From contig ML210208.1 of NCBI GenBank assembly GCA_004369085.1, positions 88,734-152,733 on the forward strand: a DNA stretch of 64,000 bases. Direction: 5' to 3'. The notes beneath the pieces were generated by a model, which ran no database searches, was not told the DNA's origin, and saw only the letters and a list, made by a program, of their open reading frames with translations. The translations under genes were made by a program, and so were the position numbers. This DNA comes from Coprinopsis marcescibilis (lineage: Eukaryota; Basidiomycota; Agaricomycetes; Agaricales; Psathyrellaceae). Below are positions 36,127 through 48,645 of the stretch, in pieces. How positions within the stretch are numbered: the stretch's first letter is position 1; each line of letters begins with the position of its first letter.

Positions 36127-38069
36127 TTGGTTGTGTTGGGCTTGCCATGTGTGGGTGTGGGCAGGTAAAATGTTCTCCCTCTCTCATTCTATTTTTCGTT
36201 TGCTGTTTGCGATCACCTGGATTCGATAGGGTCGCCTTCGTATCCTGCAGCTGTGTTTTGACGCTATTTTCGACCTAGGCTGGGTTCATGTGCCTCCTTG
36301 ATGGATTTCATGCAGACGACGAGTGTGGTTTCCGTCTGCGAGTTGGATTTTTGAAGGGGGCAATATGAGTGAAAATAAGGTTGCCTGGGTCTCTCTTTTT
36401 AATGTTGGCTTGGCATGTTCTGTTGGTTCGGACTTTCATTTAACTTACCTACCTACGGCAGAGTACGGCTATACATAATTCCACTCTCTTTATTTTTCCT
36501 TTCTGTGTATGATTACTGACGTGCTGCTTGTCTGTTACTTACATTGGGTTCAAGGGCATTATCAACCCTATGGTCACAACTAGGCTCGTTGTGATTGGCT
36601 AAAGTCACGACTCAAAGGACAAACAACTAGTGTGCGGTCACATATCCCAACTCACCAACGTCGCGTGCCATTCGTCGGGCGTCATCGCTTTGGCCGTTGA
36701 CGCATGTTCGGATGCACTAAAGTGCGCCCTTGAGTCGTGCGTAAACAAAACATGAGTAAACACAACTGCCAGCTTTAAATACTTTGGTACGATGTGAACG
36801 CCATAGCGAACCGGCGCGGAAGCTTTGTGCTATCTACCATTCAAGCTTTTTCGCTCGGTACTTTAGAGAGCGTGTCAGGATAGGTCATAATGGCCTTCTG
36901 TGTCATGCAATCATCGCGTTGAGCAGAGCTGACGGCGAGTCAGCGACCACGGATGAGAAATTAAAGTCAGAAGTTCCTTCTGCATATGACGACCCGTACT
37001 AGTAGGTCGGGAATCGAGTGTGCGTGGCAAAGGTGTTTAAAACGGCTACAGAAAATCAGGGTCTTGGCGCCAAGGACAGACCACGACAGCGCCAACACGC
37101 AGTCCTTTCACTAACTTGAAGATCTGGGCTGACACAACCTGACATACTAGCACAACCCCATCTTGTGCCCTTGGAGACAGGCGCCAATTCCAAGCCCTTC
37201 GACTGCATGACGTCCGTAATTGGTGTCGCTGACCATTGACAGTACCGGAGATTCGTGGTTCATGATGTCATCCGTGGTGCAAGGTCCAGAACGTAACCTT
37301 TGCAAGCTGGAGCTGCAAAAAGGTTGCGAGGGTGTTTGACGCCTTGCGAGGGTAAAATATACTTTACAAGGAATCCCTGAGTATTCCAGGGTCAGTGAAA
37401 AGAGCCTTCTGGCGAGTGTTTCCAATCCTGCATGTGACGTTCGTAGTCTTCACGAATTGTTGGATACGTCAATAGTTGCGAAATGGAGTACTCACCGCCG
37501 ATAGCGATAAAGCCAAATATGAAATAGGAGTTTTTAATATCTTGGTACACAAAGGCATCCCCTAGAATGTCACCCAGCGTCGGTGGGTGCCACACACAAG
37601 CGCTCGCCTTCTTTAAAGCGAGAAAGGACGACCATTCGAGAAGAGCACAAAAGGTTGCATTTATACCTAGATCTACATTGCGTGGAAGCCAGATGTTCTA
37701 CCAGTTCTAGGATATCGATTATGTGGCGTATCTATTGAGAGTTGAATCGAACTTGAAGCTTCAACTAACAACTCCACCTTAGCGCCTAAGATACCAATAA
37801 TTTAACGCAGGAGCCGTTGGACGCCATCGGTGCTGCGGTTCCGTGTGACAAGATGATCAGATTTACTTTGACACCTCATTCGAAGAACGCTACAGCTCCT
37901 TGTAAACAACGGCCTGAGAAACAGTCCTGCCGGTGGATACCGGGGAGCGCAGACAGACGAACGGGTATAACTATTGTTACAATGGGATCCTTACTACATA
38001 ACACCTTTGCCCATACAGATAATAAAGTGGGGCATACATATGTCTCTTAGTATCGTGTCATTACAGGTC
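36127..38069. other. Region without a supported gene
   Basis: About 1.9 kb downstream of UBA2. Two minus-strand frames (37147-37425 and 37392-37595, the latter starting MWHPPTLGDILGDAFVYQDI) look faintly protein-like but match nothing I know and have no clear splice partners. The rest looks non-coding. Confidence 0.4.
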
Positions 38070-39127
38070 TCAAATACGTCTGGTGAAAACACCGAGTGGG
38101 GGCCTCACAATCGCCATGTCCTCGGCAGCCAACAGCTCAGAAATACCTGCATAGTAGGCAACGAAAGCTGTGACGACACCGAAAACACCACCGGCCCTGA
38201 CAAAACTAAAGCAAAAGATGTTTAGATACGACCAGTGGGGAGCCTCAAGATGGACTTACTTGACGGAAGCGGCAAAGTCTCCGATGGCAAGGAGCAAGAA
38301 TGTGACTGTCAAAAACGAGAAAAGAGCGATGAACGCAATGTTCTTCCGAAGGGCCACGATCCTGGATAACATGTCAGTAGTCTAGAAATCAAAATCGAGA
38401 AGGCGACTTACAAGAAGAAGAATGTCACGATACACCAAGTGATCAGATAAATTCCGAGTGCACTCTGTAGTTCGGCCTTGTTGCCGGCGTAGGCTTCCTT
38501 AATACCTGACCCGGGGATCATGATAGTGGCGTAGGACAGCCAGAACGCGCCATACGAAGTGAAAGCTGCAATAGGGCGTTGTTAGTTAATCGAATCCAAT
38601 ACAATATAGAGTCGAAGTTAGAGCGGGGAATAGCGAGGCTGCACCGCTCTGCATGGCAGGGGCACGCCAAGCACCCAAACGTTAATCGTCTGGCCATAAA
38701 TGACGTAGATGACGAATGTGTGATGGGCCGGTCCAAAGGTCAAGCGAAAACAGATTCAAGGAGATAACTCACCAGTTGCAGCAAACATATTGCCTCTGGG
38801 GAATTCCCACATACCGGCGAGCAGCTGAGCAATACCACCGCAGCCTAGAGCCATACCAACAACAATGTTCGGAGTTGTGATGCTTCTCGCTTGAGCATTG
38901 TACAGAGAGAGGATTAGCGTCGTGGAGGCGAAAGAAAATAGCCCACTACCATCGAGTTCAACAAACAAGTGGCTGACAGCTTTGTGGATCACTTACAGAG
39001 TTCCTGGATTGGCAATTTTTGAGGGTCGAGCAGCTACAGCATATCCTGGTGCCTTGCTAATCGCATCATGGGGAGATGTAGCATGAACGGTAGCCTTCTC
39101 TAGGTCTGGTGCGGTGCCGTTGGACAT
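38070..39127 (-). CDS. GPR1/FUN34/YaaH (ATO) acetate/ammonia transporter family protein
   Basis: About six exons. The start MSNGTAPDLEKATVHATSPH leads to KIANPGTLGLFSFASTTLIL, the family NPxxLGLxxF signature (here NPGTLGLFSF). Then IVVGMALGCGGIAQLLAGMW and EFPRGNMFAAT, FTSYGAFWLSYATIMIPGSG, LGIYLITWCIVTFFF, KNIAFIALFSFLTVTFLLLA, and the end YYAGISELLAAEDMAIVRPP with LGVFTRRI. Six hydrophobic helices are visible. Members sit in the plasma membrane and import acetate or export ammonium. A TATA-like box on the minus strand lies about 118 bp upstream of the start (near 39245). A truncated relic of the same family lies at 16409-16573. Confidence 0.93.
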
Positions 39128-40517
39128 TATGGTCAAGGGTCAAGAATGGCAGTCGGCAGGGTGATGGTTCAAGTATGGTGCGAGTGGAGGCAAGAAAACC
39201 CGGGGGAAGCAGAAGTTCGGCAGACAAAGAATCTGGGGAGGGAACTTATATCTAGCGCCGGCTGATACCGATTAGACCGATTTCTCGCATAAACAGATAT
39301 CATCACTTCCAAGAACGTGGATTGCGTGGGGGGATCTCTTGGAATGGCTTGATCATGAGGCTTGGGTGGGGCTGTACCCGCCTCCAAAAAAACTCAAGCG
39401 GTGGGATCTTTGCCGCATTAGCGAAAACAATGTGGGGTATGTGTTTCGGCAATGGACGTTCTTTGTTAGCCACTGAGAAAACGTCATTTCCAGGAGCAAA
39501 TGGTAAGAATCGGTTGTAATGGAGGTAGGGCCCCGCAAAAAGCTATCGCCAGAGCCCAAGGGGGCCGTTCAAGGCCAGGCTTGGTGAGCATGCAAAGGTT
39601 TTCTCCATGAGAGATCGATTTAAGGGTGAATCGGAACTATGCTTCAGGAGTCGTGGCGGACGGAGTATTACAGCATCAAGCTCGCATGGGCTCGACTATT
39701 TTTATTTTACCGCTTCCAATTCTTGCTGCATAGCACAGGTTCGATCGCGAAGCGGCAGGTATTAAGTCGTAAGAAGTTTCTATTCGCTTTCCCTTGAAAA
39801 AGAGACTTAACTGAGCTCTGAGCCTTCCTTCTTTTGAACTGCGGTCGGCAGGCTTAGAAATATTGCTCGCCATTAACCATCGATACTAAGGGGAGCCGGG
39901 GCGATCGATTGCAACGAGGCCTTTGTCGTTGGAGCTGGAGCCAGAACCTTTGCCCGGCGCTACAACATCCGCGTCTATAAATACCATCCCGGCTTGGCAC
40001 CCAAGTGCGAATTTGGCAGTCTTTCCGACTTCAGGACCTTATATGATGAGCGTTCTGAACTTCGTGAGGGAACTTTAGGTATAGGGGTCGGAAAATTGGG
40101 GCCTAGAGTAGTCGAAGAAGAGTGAAATATTATAGAACGTTTGTGAGGGGAAGAAAAGGAACTTGGGAAGACAACAGGCCGTGCGGCACGAGTCATTCCT
40201 TTCGGATAAGATCTTTACGTCGATTGATCGTTGTATCCGCAAAAAATGCAACTGACATGGATGATTAGATGAAAGGAATGAAAAAGGGGGCTTCCTTGGA
40301 TTCCCGGCATAATGGGTTATGACCGGTTGTGCTGTGCTCTCTGAGGCTCAGGGGGTCATTGCCTTGTACTACGTAAATGCCAACTGACGGTACCAAAAGG
40401 CACCAAGTTTTATGTATCTACTCGAGGGCTTCTGTGGCGGTTCATCAAAGCTGCTCAAAACTGACGTGAGGTGAACAATGTGGATATATTGATAAGAAGA
40501 TTTAAGAGTGAAATCCA
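39128..40517. other. Promoter and intergenic region
   Basis: About 1.4 kb upstream of the transporter and downstream of the lactonase-like gene. A TATA-like ctataaatac near 39973 could serve a long leader. No gene recognised. Confidence 0.4.
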
Positions 40518-41809
40518 TCAATCTACCCATACAAGCGACGTTCTGGTGCCTATGGTAGTATCTTTGGCGACAATTTCGAGGTCGCGTCCTCCTTTGACTC
40601 TCTTCAAGACGATTACACCTCCAGTTGAGTTGCTGGCAGCAGCAACGAGGAACTCGTCACCTCCGTTTTTGGCAGGACCGAATTCCATACCGCGAATTTG
40701 GCTGAGACCGGTGAAGACTTGCTTGACCAGCTTGAGGCCTTCCTTGCGAGTTCCAGGATAGACATGCTCAAAGATGGCGATGGAATCGCCACGAGGATCG
40801 GGAGTTTCCCCCTTGTTCCTGTTAGAGACGTAGATGTACGACTTGGGGAACTTCCTGGTAAGAGGGGGGATAAGAATTTCTGCAGCAGCGTAGATCGCAT
40901 CCGCGGGTCCGTCCTCTGGAGCGATCGACACGTTCGCGATAATAGACACCTTGTCGAACGCGAGATCTGGGATCTTCTGGACTGTGAGAGTCGAAGAGAG
41001 CTCGTGGAGAACGAAGAGGCGCTGCTCTGAAGGGTAAAATCAAGGGTTATTAGTCCCAACAATGCCCCAAACTAGTTGCAAGAAGACGAAGAGCCACTTA
41101 CTGTAGATCGAGATGTGCCTCGGACCGCTACCTTTTGGCTGAGGAATAGACCCAGCAACCTTAACAAGCTGGCCGCTGGCCTGGTCCGGAACCAGTCGCC
41201 AAATGGTATCCAAACCCTAAGTATAGAAAGAAATGTCAGGTGTGTTTATAATAAGAAATGACGCGTTGTTCCGACTAACAAGATCAGGGACCCAAATCTT
41301 GTCCTTGTATTCGTAAGCCTGGTGAGGGTGCGAGATGGGGCCAGCGGGCTCCTGGAATGTCACGGTTTGCGCGACTTCCGCAACAAATCTTCCAGTGGTC
41401 GTAGCGTTGATGATCCTTCCGTTTCCAGAGTTGTAGTTCATGGCGACGACCTGGCCAGTGGACTTCAACGCGATGACGTGTGCAGGACTCTCGCCGGAAG
41501 AGCTAACGACGTCGATCGCAGACGACAAAGACCCATCTTCCTTCACAAGGAATGACTGAACAGCACCTCGGTCGTACTCATTGACGGTGCTATAAATAGA
41601 CACTGGTGAGGGACACGTAGATTCAGTAGAGAAAGGGCTGCCTACTAGAGCAAGGACTTGTTGGTGGGGTGGAACGAAAGCCACGACGGGTTTATTCCGG
41701 TAGGAGATCTGCTAATCACTTCCAAGGTCGAGGCCTGGGGCGTCGTGTTGAAAAGATATGTGGCAATGAAGGTACTGTATCCGCCGGCGAGAATTTTGAA
41801 GGAAACCAT
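40518..41809 (-). CDS. Seven-bladed beta-propeller lactonase-like protein (6-phosphogluconolactonase/CMLE fold)
   Basis: The start at 41809 gives MVSFKILAGGYSTFIATYLF, the usual first propeller strand. Exons continue with GINPSWLSFHPTNKSLL, YSTVNEYDRGAVQSFLVKED, SPAHVIALKSTGQVVAMNYN, SHPHQAYEYKDKIWVPDLG, GSGPRHISIY, LFVLHELSSTLTVQ and YIYVSNRN. The SHPHQ and GPRHI segments are the standard blade positions with active-site His and Arg in this fold. The stop follows TRTSLVWVD at 40518. The fold includes bacterial 6-phosphogluconolactonase and the fungal 3-carboxy-cis,cis-muconate cyclase, so it may hydrolyse sugar lactones or work in aromatic degradation. No signal peptide is evident. Substrate unassigned. 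Confidence 0.85.
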
Positions 41810-44530
41810 GACGGTGGCTGACTGGAAGGGCGTCGAAGAAAGGAGAAGGAGGTGCCAGCTTAGTTTATAACATCTGACAAACGTTATGCCTCATTACAAG
41901 GGAAAATTATCCAAACGTCCATCATGGAAACAAGAAGCGAATGGCCCGCTCAGCGCCCAAGCAAGAATCTAACGTACGGCGGATGGATTTCGGACTTCGA
42001 TGCGCTGGATAATTTCGGAAGATTGCGCCACCTAACCCATAGCAGCGACGACCATTTGTGAAGGAAAGGTGAGGACACGTCAAGGATTTCGAGTAGAGCT
42101 TGCATTTGTTGATAGCCTTCCACATGCTAATTAGAGTTAATGACAACCGCGATCATCAATTTCGACTGAAACGCACCTTAACACACCCTACCTCCGTAAA
42201 TGAGTTGCTGAATTCAGAGAGCAGTAGATACTATTGACAACCACTCCCAGAGAGTGGTGCTGACAGCGAGTCATGGGTTAGAATTTCCCGCATGCACTTC
42301 GGAGTAAATCCGAGTCGTTGGGTCGGCTTTGAATCCGGCAGCTTCTAATGGGTGTTTGTGACACAAACGTATGTCAGGAAGGTACTGTGGACTAGACTCA
42401 CCCACCCTCGACTTGGGATGATATCCTTTCATCTATCCGATCACCGGGCGGCCTTGAAGCTTGAAGATCGAGCAATTCGAAGCAGACTACGTGTATCAGG
42501 ATGCCTGCGGGTTAACCTCGTCGTTTTCGCCGTTCTTGGCCTTCTCGAACTTCATCTACAGGAGCTTCTGCCAAAAGGTCTTGTCTGCGGAAAGTTTTAA
42601 GGTCGTCTGCTGGTCTTGGGAAGGAGAAGGATAGTCCCATCTTCGCGATCGACTGAGTCCAATTGTTCTGAACACGTTAACGATTTGAAATGACTTGATG
42701 CATGAATAATGACTTGGTGCCGATGATCAACCAAGACAAGCGCAATGTAGACACCTGGGTGGTCGCAGCAATGGTATAAGGTTCAATTTAAATGGGCTGG
42801 TCGAGGCTGGGAGCTGCATGATGGTGCTGTCCCAAGGGAGAGTCGTGGTCCGTGCATCATCAATCGGGAATTGCCGACGGAGATTGAAGTATAATCAGCG
42901 CTGTCGGAATTCCGAGTCGGCACCGGGCCTTCGTCCAGCATGGATTCAGCTTATGTAGCACTCAATTTAGCCGGAACAAGAGGTGGTCGAATCGATCGAT
43001 GACTGTTGTCATGGATTTTACTATGGTTCCGGCGGAATTCCGAGGACAATGGTACTACTTATGGTACCGAGTGGTACCGACGCGTCCGCGTTCGGGTAAC
43101 CGACTTAGTATCTATCCGGCCTGCAACCAAAGTGTGGGAGAGACCGGAGGAATGAAGAGTATTGCTAATGAACATCAGAGTCACTTCAAATTATGACAAG
43201 GGTCGACCAACCGCTACGCCTGATATCGTTTTGGATCCAGCAAATAGATAAAAGTGCGTTCTAACAGTTAGTATGTCGAGGTCCCTACACTCCTCTGCGG
43301 CGTTCCATGAAATCTCTCTCTTGGCTATTCCCCTTGATGAATGTAGCCGAAAGCTCTGTTTAATTTTATCTTCGACGAGGCAATGATTATTCTAAGCGCT
43401 CGTCGACTGCTGGTAGCATTATGACCATGTGAGTAATTCGCCGGTGAGAATCGTGGAATGCACCAGGAGCAGCATAATGTCAGGCTACAGGCATACCGGC
43501 GCTAATTTGAAGAGGGTGTTGTTGTCGCGTATTTTTTGACAAAACGTCATTACGTACTACTTAGGTGAGGCGGGGTGACTGTACCCCGGTAGCAAGCGGA
43601 ATGCTAGGCGTAATGCATCGTAACAGTGGCTGGTGGAAATATTCACGTTTAGGCCGTCCATTTTCCATGGTCCTTAATGAGATTGAGTCAAGTGGCGCCA
43701 ATTGCTGTCGATGCCCATTCAAGTCACTAGGCGCATCAATGTGGCGCATCATGCATCAACTTTCTGATGATCGTCCCGTCCCTGTCGGGACAAGTTGTTG
43801 GCAGTGGCTTCCCAGTCCTAACTTAAGACCTAGATGTAGTCTCGGCAACCCAGACTAACCTAGATAATGGTAGTTCACGGACCATCAATAAGCTTTCACC
43901 AATAAGGTGCCAGATACTAATGGTACTCATCATCGAATCACGACGCTGGGTTAATGGAAAGTCCTCCGCGGGATCCAGCGTTCATATACTTACGCGTATT
44001 GCACGTTGCGGTTGAACGCTGAGTTATCCAAGCAATATGGCATTTATGCTCCTCAATGTATGGGGAGTTGACGTTACCTTTAGTTTGTCGACAAACCGAC
44101 TAAGGCTGCACAGTGCAATGTGACGTGCCCGAGAGGAACCCCGGGGCTCCGCTTGGACAAACCAAATAAACTGCCAGAAATATGTCAACTAACTCGTCTC
44201 GACGGAGGTATCAGCTCTAAAGGCACAAAAATAGACCAATCGCCAAGCTTCGAATGAACCTTTTGTCTGCAAGTCTGATGTTGATGACGGATGCGCAGAA
44301 CACGGACCCTTCGCCTCCGTGCGCTAAGTATATCATACGGCTGATGATTCGGGCGGCTTGATTCTGCACTGTAAAGAAGGCAATGGGGCCATTACATCAG
44401 TGTGTAAGAATCGAGACAAGCGAGTGAGATTGTCTGTGGGTAGACATCTTTGGACTCAGGAGGCTGTCGACTGAGACTTTACTCACTGCGAGGAAGGACA
44501 CAAGGCTATTGCCAGTAGCAAATACACACT
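41810..44530. other. Region without a supported gene
   Basis: About 2.7 kb. Short frames (for example 42352-42600 and 43565-43858) carry no motif and have no splice-supported extension. No repeat of note beyond short ggtaccg palindromes near 43060. I see nothing that supports a gene. Confidence 0.4.
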
Positions 44531-44900
44531 CTACTTAACCTTCCTCCATCTGGTCTCCCTGACGGCAGTGCCCGCTCCGAGTAGTCGGAAAAGGATAAAA
44601 CAGGAGAGCATGTTGTCCGAAGACCAAGCGGGAACGAGTTTGATGTGTAAGGTTCGGCCTGGTGTAAAAAGTTCGAATTGGAAGGTGACGACGAACAACA
44701 GCCTCTCACAAGGTCGCATATTGACGATACTTACCACCACTATGATCAGGTCTGATGAACACGATATGATCGCGGATTTGACGTCGAAGCAGGTCGAAGC
44801 TTGAGATAGACAAGGAACCGTAGACCGAGTTGTTGAACCGGCCAAGCTCCCAAGCCGTCTTAACGGCCTTGTGACCATGCCCGAGCAGTGACCAAGGACA
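44531..44900 (-). CDS. Unrecognised coding-like exon pair
   Basis: An exon with LLGHGHKAVKTAWELGRF and SVYGSLSISSFDLLRRQIRD reads to a good donor (gtaagtatcg). An acceptor (tacaccag) then leads in frame to GRTLHIKLVPAWSSDNML, ending RETRWRKVK and a stop at 44531. The residue mix looks like real protein and the junction keeps frame, but I cannot find a convincing start or a family. It lies about 600 bp upstream of the copper radical oxidase on the opposite strand. Treat as a weak gene prediction. Confidence 0.28.
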
Positions 44901-45517
44901 ACGACGGCACCTCAAGTGAGTGTGACTCTTCTACTAGTGCTCCGAGCATCGTATGATGCCACTTTCAATAGAGAACGATAAGCAAAGGAGGGCATAGAGG
45001 GGAAAAAAACGGTTTGTGTGCTGTCCAAGGAGGCTGGAGTCCATCTCGACACATCGAGACTGGTAAAGGGAAAGACAAATCCCTGTTCCCATCAACTAAC
45101 TTGTCGTTAGCGACCCCGACGGAGAGACCCCGAAATCATCCTCCATGCCTGCCTCACTGCGCATTTTCCTCCATTTGTAGAACCATATAATCTTCTCTGT
45201 GTAGACTCTCTACGCTGGGCTCCTCACTCATTCAAGTATGTCGAGCAGAGTGGATCCAATTACGTGTTCCAATTCTAAAAATAAACTGATTTTCGTCGGC
45301 ACAGCCCGCATCATCTATATTTGGCAGGTGGTGACCGGGGTCCTTGTGTGGGAGCCACAAGCTGGCGCGAGAACAAGACAGTCACCAGCATCAGCAAACT
45401 GTTCCTCTCACTGTTTCCTCACTCTCCTTTATTCAACTTTTCTACTTGTAATCCTTAACGGCTTGAGTTTCTGCTGCTACTCTCTTATTAAAGGTCTCAG
45501 CAGGCCAATTCGCTATA
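44901..45517. promoter_or_regulatory. Promoter region of copper radical oxidase
   Basis: About 600 bp upstream of the oxidase. A TATA-like catataat lies near 45184. No gene seen. Confidence 0.35.
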
Positions 45518-48136
45518 ATGTTGTCCTCTTTGTTGGCTCTTGGGCTGGCCTCGGCTGCTCCTCAAGCTTTCGCCGTGACTGTAGGAGGTTTTGAGCTTGC
45601 GGGAAGTACGCTGGTCAGCGCTATGATGGTGAGACTTTCAATGCTGTGTACGTTGGCAGGGCTAATTTATCTGGCAGATGTTCGTTGGTAACGAAGAGAT
45701 GGTTTATATTATGGATAAGGCGGAGGGAAACGCGGCGCAGATCAATGGACATCCTGCATGGGCCTCTGTAATGTAAGTACAATATTCCCGGTTTCTGGGC
45801 TTTCGAATAACAAAGCTCCAGGAACATCAACACGCACCAGGTCGATGTTATGGACGTGCCCTCCAATATTTTCTGCTCGTCGGGCATGCATCTTCCCAAC
45901 GGATCCTTCGTGACCTTTGGTGGAAATGGTGCTGTAGGGCGAGGAGGCCAGATCGGCTCAGTGTTGAACCCAGGAGGATTTACAGCGTCTTGGGACGCTG
46001 AATATCAAGATTTCGATGGATCCCGGGCCATCCGTGTCCTTAATCCTTGTACAAGCCAAGATGACTTCAACTCGGTGGAGTGTAGGTGGTTCGATGACGC
46101 GACTGTCCTTTCCATGAAGGTCCCACGATGGTATTCAACCGCAGAGCCGCTGGCTGATGGTACCATTGTCATGATTGGTGGTTTCACCACTGGCGGTTAT
46201 ATCAACAGGGATTATCCCAACGTCAACCCAAACGGCGGCGGTTCTCAGAATACATTTGAATTCTTCCCGGCCCGCGAAGACGATCCCCCGAATCTACCTT
46301 TCTTAACCAGGACCTCCGGTTTGAATACCTATGTCCACGCCTTCTTGCTGCCTTCCGGTAGGATGTTCTTACAAGCGAATGTTTCGACCAGTAAGAATCC
46401 TGATACTCCTTGTGATATCAGTCTCTCTGACAGACACCCATACAGCCATCTGGAACTACGATACGAACATTGAAGAACCCTTGCCTGACATGCCTAACGG
46501 GGTTGTCCGCGTCTACCCCGCTTCTGGCGCCGTCGCCATGCTTCCTCTTACCCCTGCAAACAACTACAACCCTACAATTATTTTCTGCGGTGGAAGCGAC
46601 ATGACCGATGATCAATGGGGCGACTTCGCATACCCCTACATTAACACATGGGACTATCCTGCATCCAAGGATTGTCAGCGCATTACCCCAGAACCTACCG
46701 ACGGACAACCCGCTGCTTACGAGGAAGACGACGACATGTTTGAGGGACGAACTATGGGCCAATTCATCATTCTTCCCGACGGCAAGCTTCTCGTACTCAA
46801 CGGTGGCATCAACGGCACTGCAGGTTACGCCCAACGCACATTCCTGGTTGAATCATATGCCGATATGCCATTGGGCGAGTCCCTCGCTGCTGGCCCAGTT
46901 CTTACCCCCGCTATCTATGATCCAGATGCACCTCGCGGTAGCCGCTGGTCCCGACAGGGCTTGTCCGCGTCGACCATTCCACGATTGTACCATTCCTCGG
47001 CCATGCTTTTGCCTGATGGCTCAGTCTTGGTCGGCGGATCCAACCCGAATGTCGACGTCAACCTGACCACCATCTTCCCCACCACTTATGACGCTGAGAT
47101 ATTCTTTCCCCCCTATTTCTCGGCCTCGGTCCGCCCCGCTCCTCGTGGAGTACCCAAGAGGCTTTCTTACGGCGGACAATTCTTCAACATCACCGTTCCC
47201 GCAAGTTCCTACTCTGGAGCAGCCAACGATGCGGCCGAAAAAACTATTGTTTCGGTCGTCCGTGGAGGATTCACCACGCACGCTATGAACATGGGTCAAC
47301 GATTCGTCCAGCTCGAGAACACTTATACCGTTAACAGTGACGGCTCCATCACCCTGCATGTCGCACAAATGCCACCCGATGCCAACATCTTCCAGCCTGG
47401 ACCCGCTTTCTTGTATGTCGTGGTCAAGGGTATTCCTAGCAATGGTACGCATATCATTGTTGGGTCTGGACAGATGGGAGCCCAGCCCATTCAAGCCGCC
47501 AGCACCCTTCCTACCAGCGTCCGCTTGGACAGCGTCAAGGGCAACGCCCCTGACGCCGGAAGCAAGGCAGCCGCTGGTAGTTCCTCAGGAACATCGTCTT
47601 TGAGCACTGGTGTCATCATCGGCCTCGCTGTTGGCGGCGTTGCGCTCCTTGCGATTCTCGCTGCTATTATTGGCGTCTGCATTCGCAAGAAACGTGCAGC
47701 AGCCGCCCCTTCGACCACGTACCCCATGGCTAACACGAGCGGCAGTGTTGGAGGACTGGCTGCGGGTGCTGGGCTTGCTGGACACGCTGGTGCGAGGAAT
47801 AGCGATTCGAGTGCGTTTGTTCCTCTTGCGCACGGAAACCAGAGTCATACGTGGAATCAGAGTACGGCAAGCCTCGTGAGTCCGTATAGGGATCAGGACG
47901 TTGCGCCGTCAAGAGCGAGCGGGAACGGGATGAGTATGGAGTATGATGCGTATGGTGGCGTGCAGCAACCACAGCAACATCCATACTCTGCCGTTCCCCC
48001 GCCACAGCAATATACGCCGCAAGAGTACTCTCAGCAGCAGTACCCCCAGCAGCAGTACTCCCAGCAGCAATATCCCCAACAGCAGCAGCAACAGCAGTAC
48101 TCACAGCAGGGCTATACAGGATATGACTATCGATAG
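45518..48136 (+). CDS. Membrane-anchored copper radical oxidase (glyoxal-oxidase-like)
   Basis: Four exons (45518-45628, 45678-45772, 45822-46390, 46434-48136) join exactly to 825 aa. A signal peptide is followed by the glyoxal oxidase domain: FCSSGMHLPNGSFVTFGG with the Cys of the Cys-Tyr cofactor, VPRWYSTAEPL with its Tyr, RLYHSSAMLLPDGSVLVGGS with the axial Tyr and His, and FTTHAMNMGQR with the second His ligand. About residue 690 a helix GVIIGLAVGGVALLAILAAI follows a Ser/Gly stalk, then a basic stop-transfer RKKR and a cytosolic tail rich in Gly, Ser and finally Gln/Tyr/Pro repeats. The enzyme oxidises small aldehydes or alcohols to supply H2O2. Classical glyoxal oxidase is secreted and lacks this tail; other basidiomycete copper radical oxidases are membrane bound. 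Confidence 0.93.
47965..48115 (+). repeat. Gln-rich YSQQQYPQQ repeat at oxidase C-terminus
   Basis: Tandem degenerate copies of a unit encoding QQYSQQQYPQ, made of cag/caa codons, near the 3' end of the oxidase coding sequence. Confidence 0.85.
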
Positions 48137-48645
48137 AACGTGGCCCTCTTGCGTTCTTTCTTGCTCTCGGTTTCGATCTTTTGGATTTTGGATGGAGCGG
48201 TAGGGAAGTTGGATAGATGTGCGGTGGAGGGAATTTTTACGCCGGTTGACCGTCTGGCGTTTGTCATCCTTTTTCGAACTCTCGCTCCCTCGCTTGCAGT
48301 GGATGGTTTCATGGACTCTTTTTGTAATTTTGTTTTACCGCCTCTTTTTGGACGGGTCACTTTTACATCTTTTGATTGGTCGGTGCAATGCCTGCCCTTT
48401 ACCGTTTGACACCCCTTTGCGATATCCATCTCCCCCACCCGCTACCCTGTTTCCACAAAACGGTTAAACAGATTTACACAAGTATATAGTTATTAGGTTA
48501 GCATATACATGATGGACAATTGATTTACTTAGCATTCTAATCTAACGTTCGTGCTCCTAATACTCGATCGGAGTTCGAATGCTCTCCTTCCCACTACTAT
48601 CAGTGTCGTTTTGCTGTTAAACGTTATTCGTTTCTCTTCTGTGCT
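48137..48645. other. Intergenic region, oxidase 3' end and NACHT copy 1 promoter
   Basis: About 500 bp of T-rich sequence. No gene seen. Confidence 0.45.

Noticed and set aside
37147..37595. Two protein-like minus-strand ORFs
   Set aside because: No recognised family and no good splice link between them; kept only as a note in the intergenic entry.
47730..48104. Antisense ORF over the oxidase tail
   Set aside because: Produced by CAG/CAA repeats read on the other strand.
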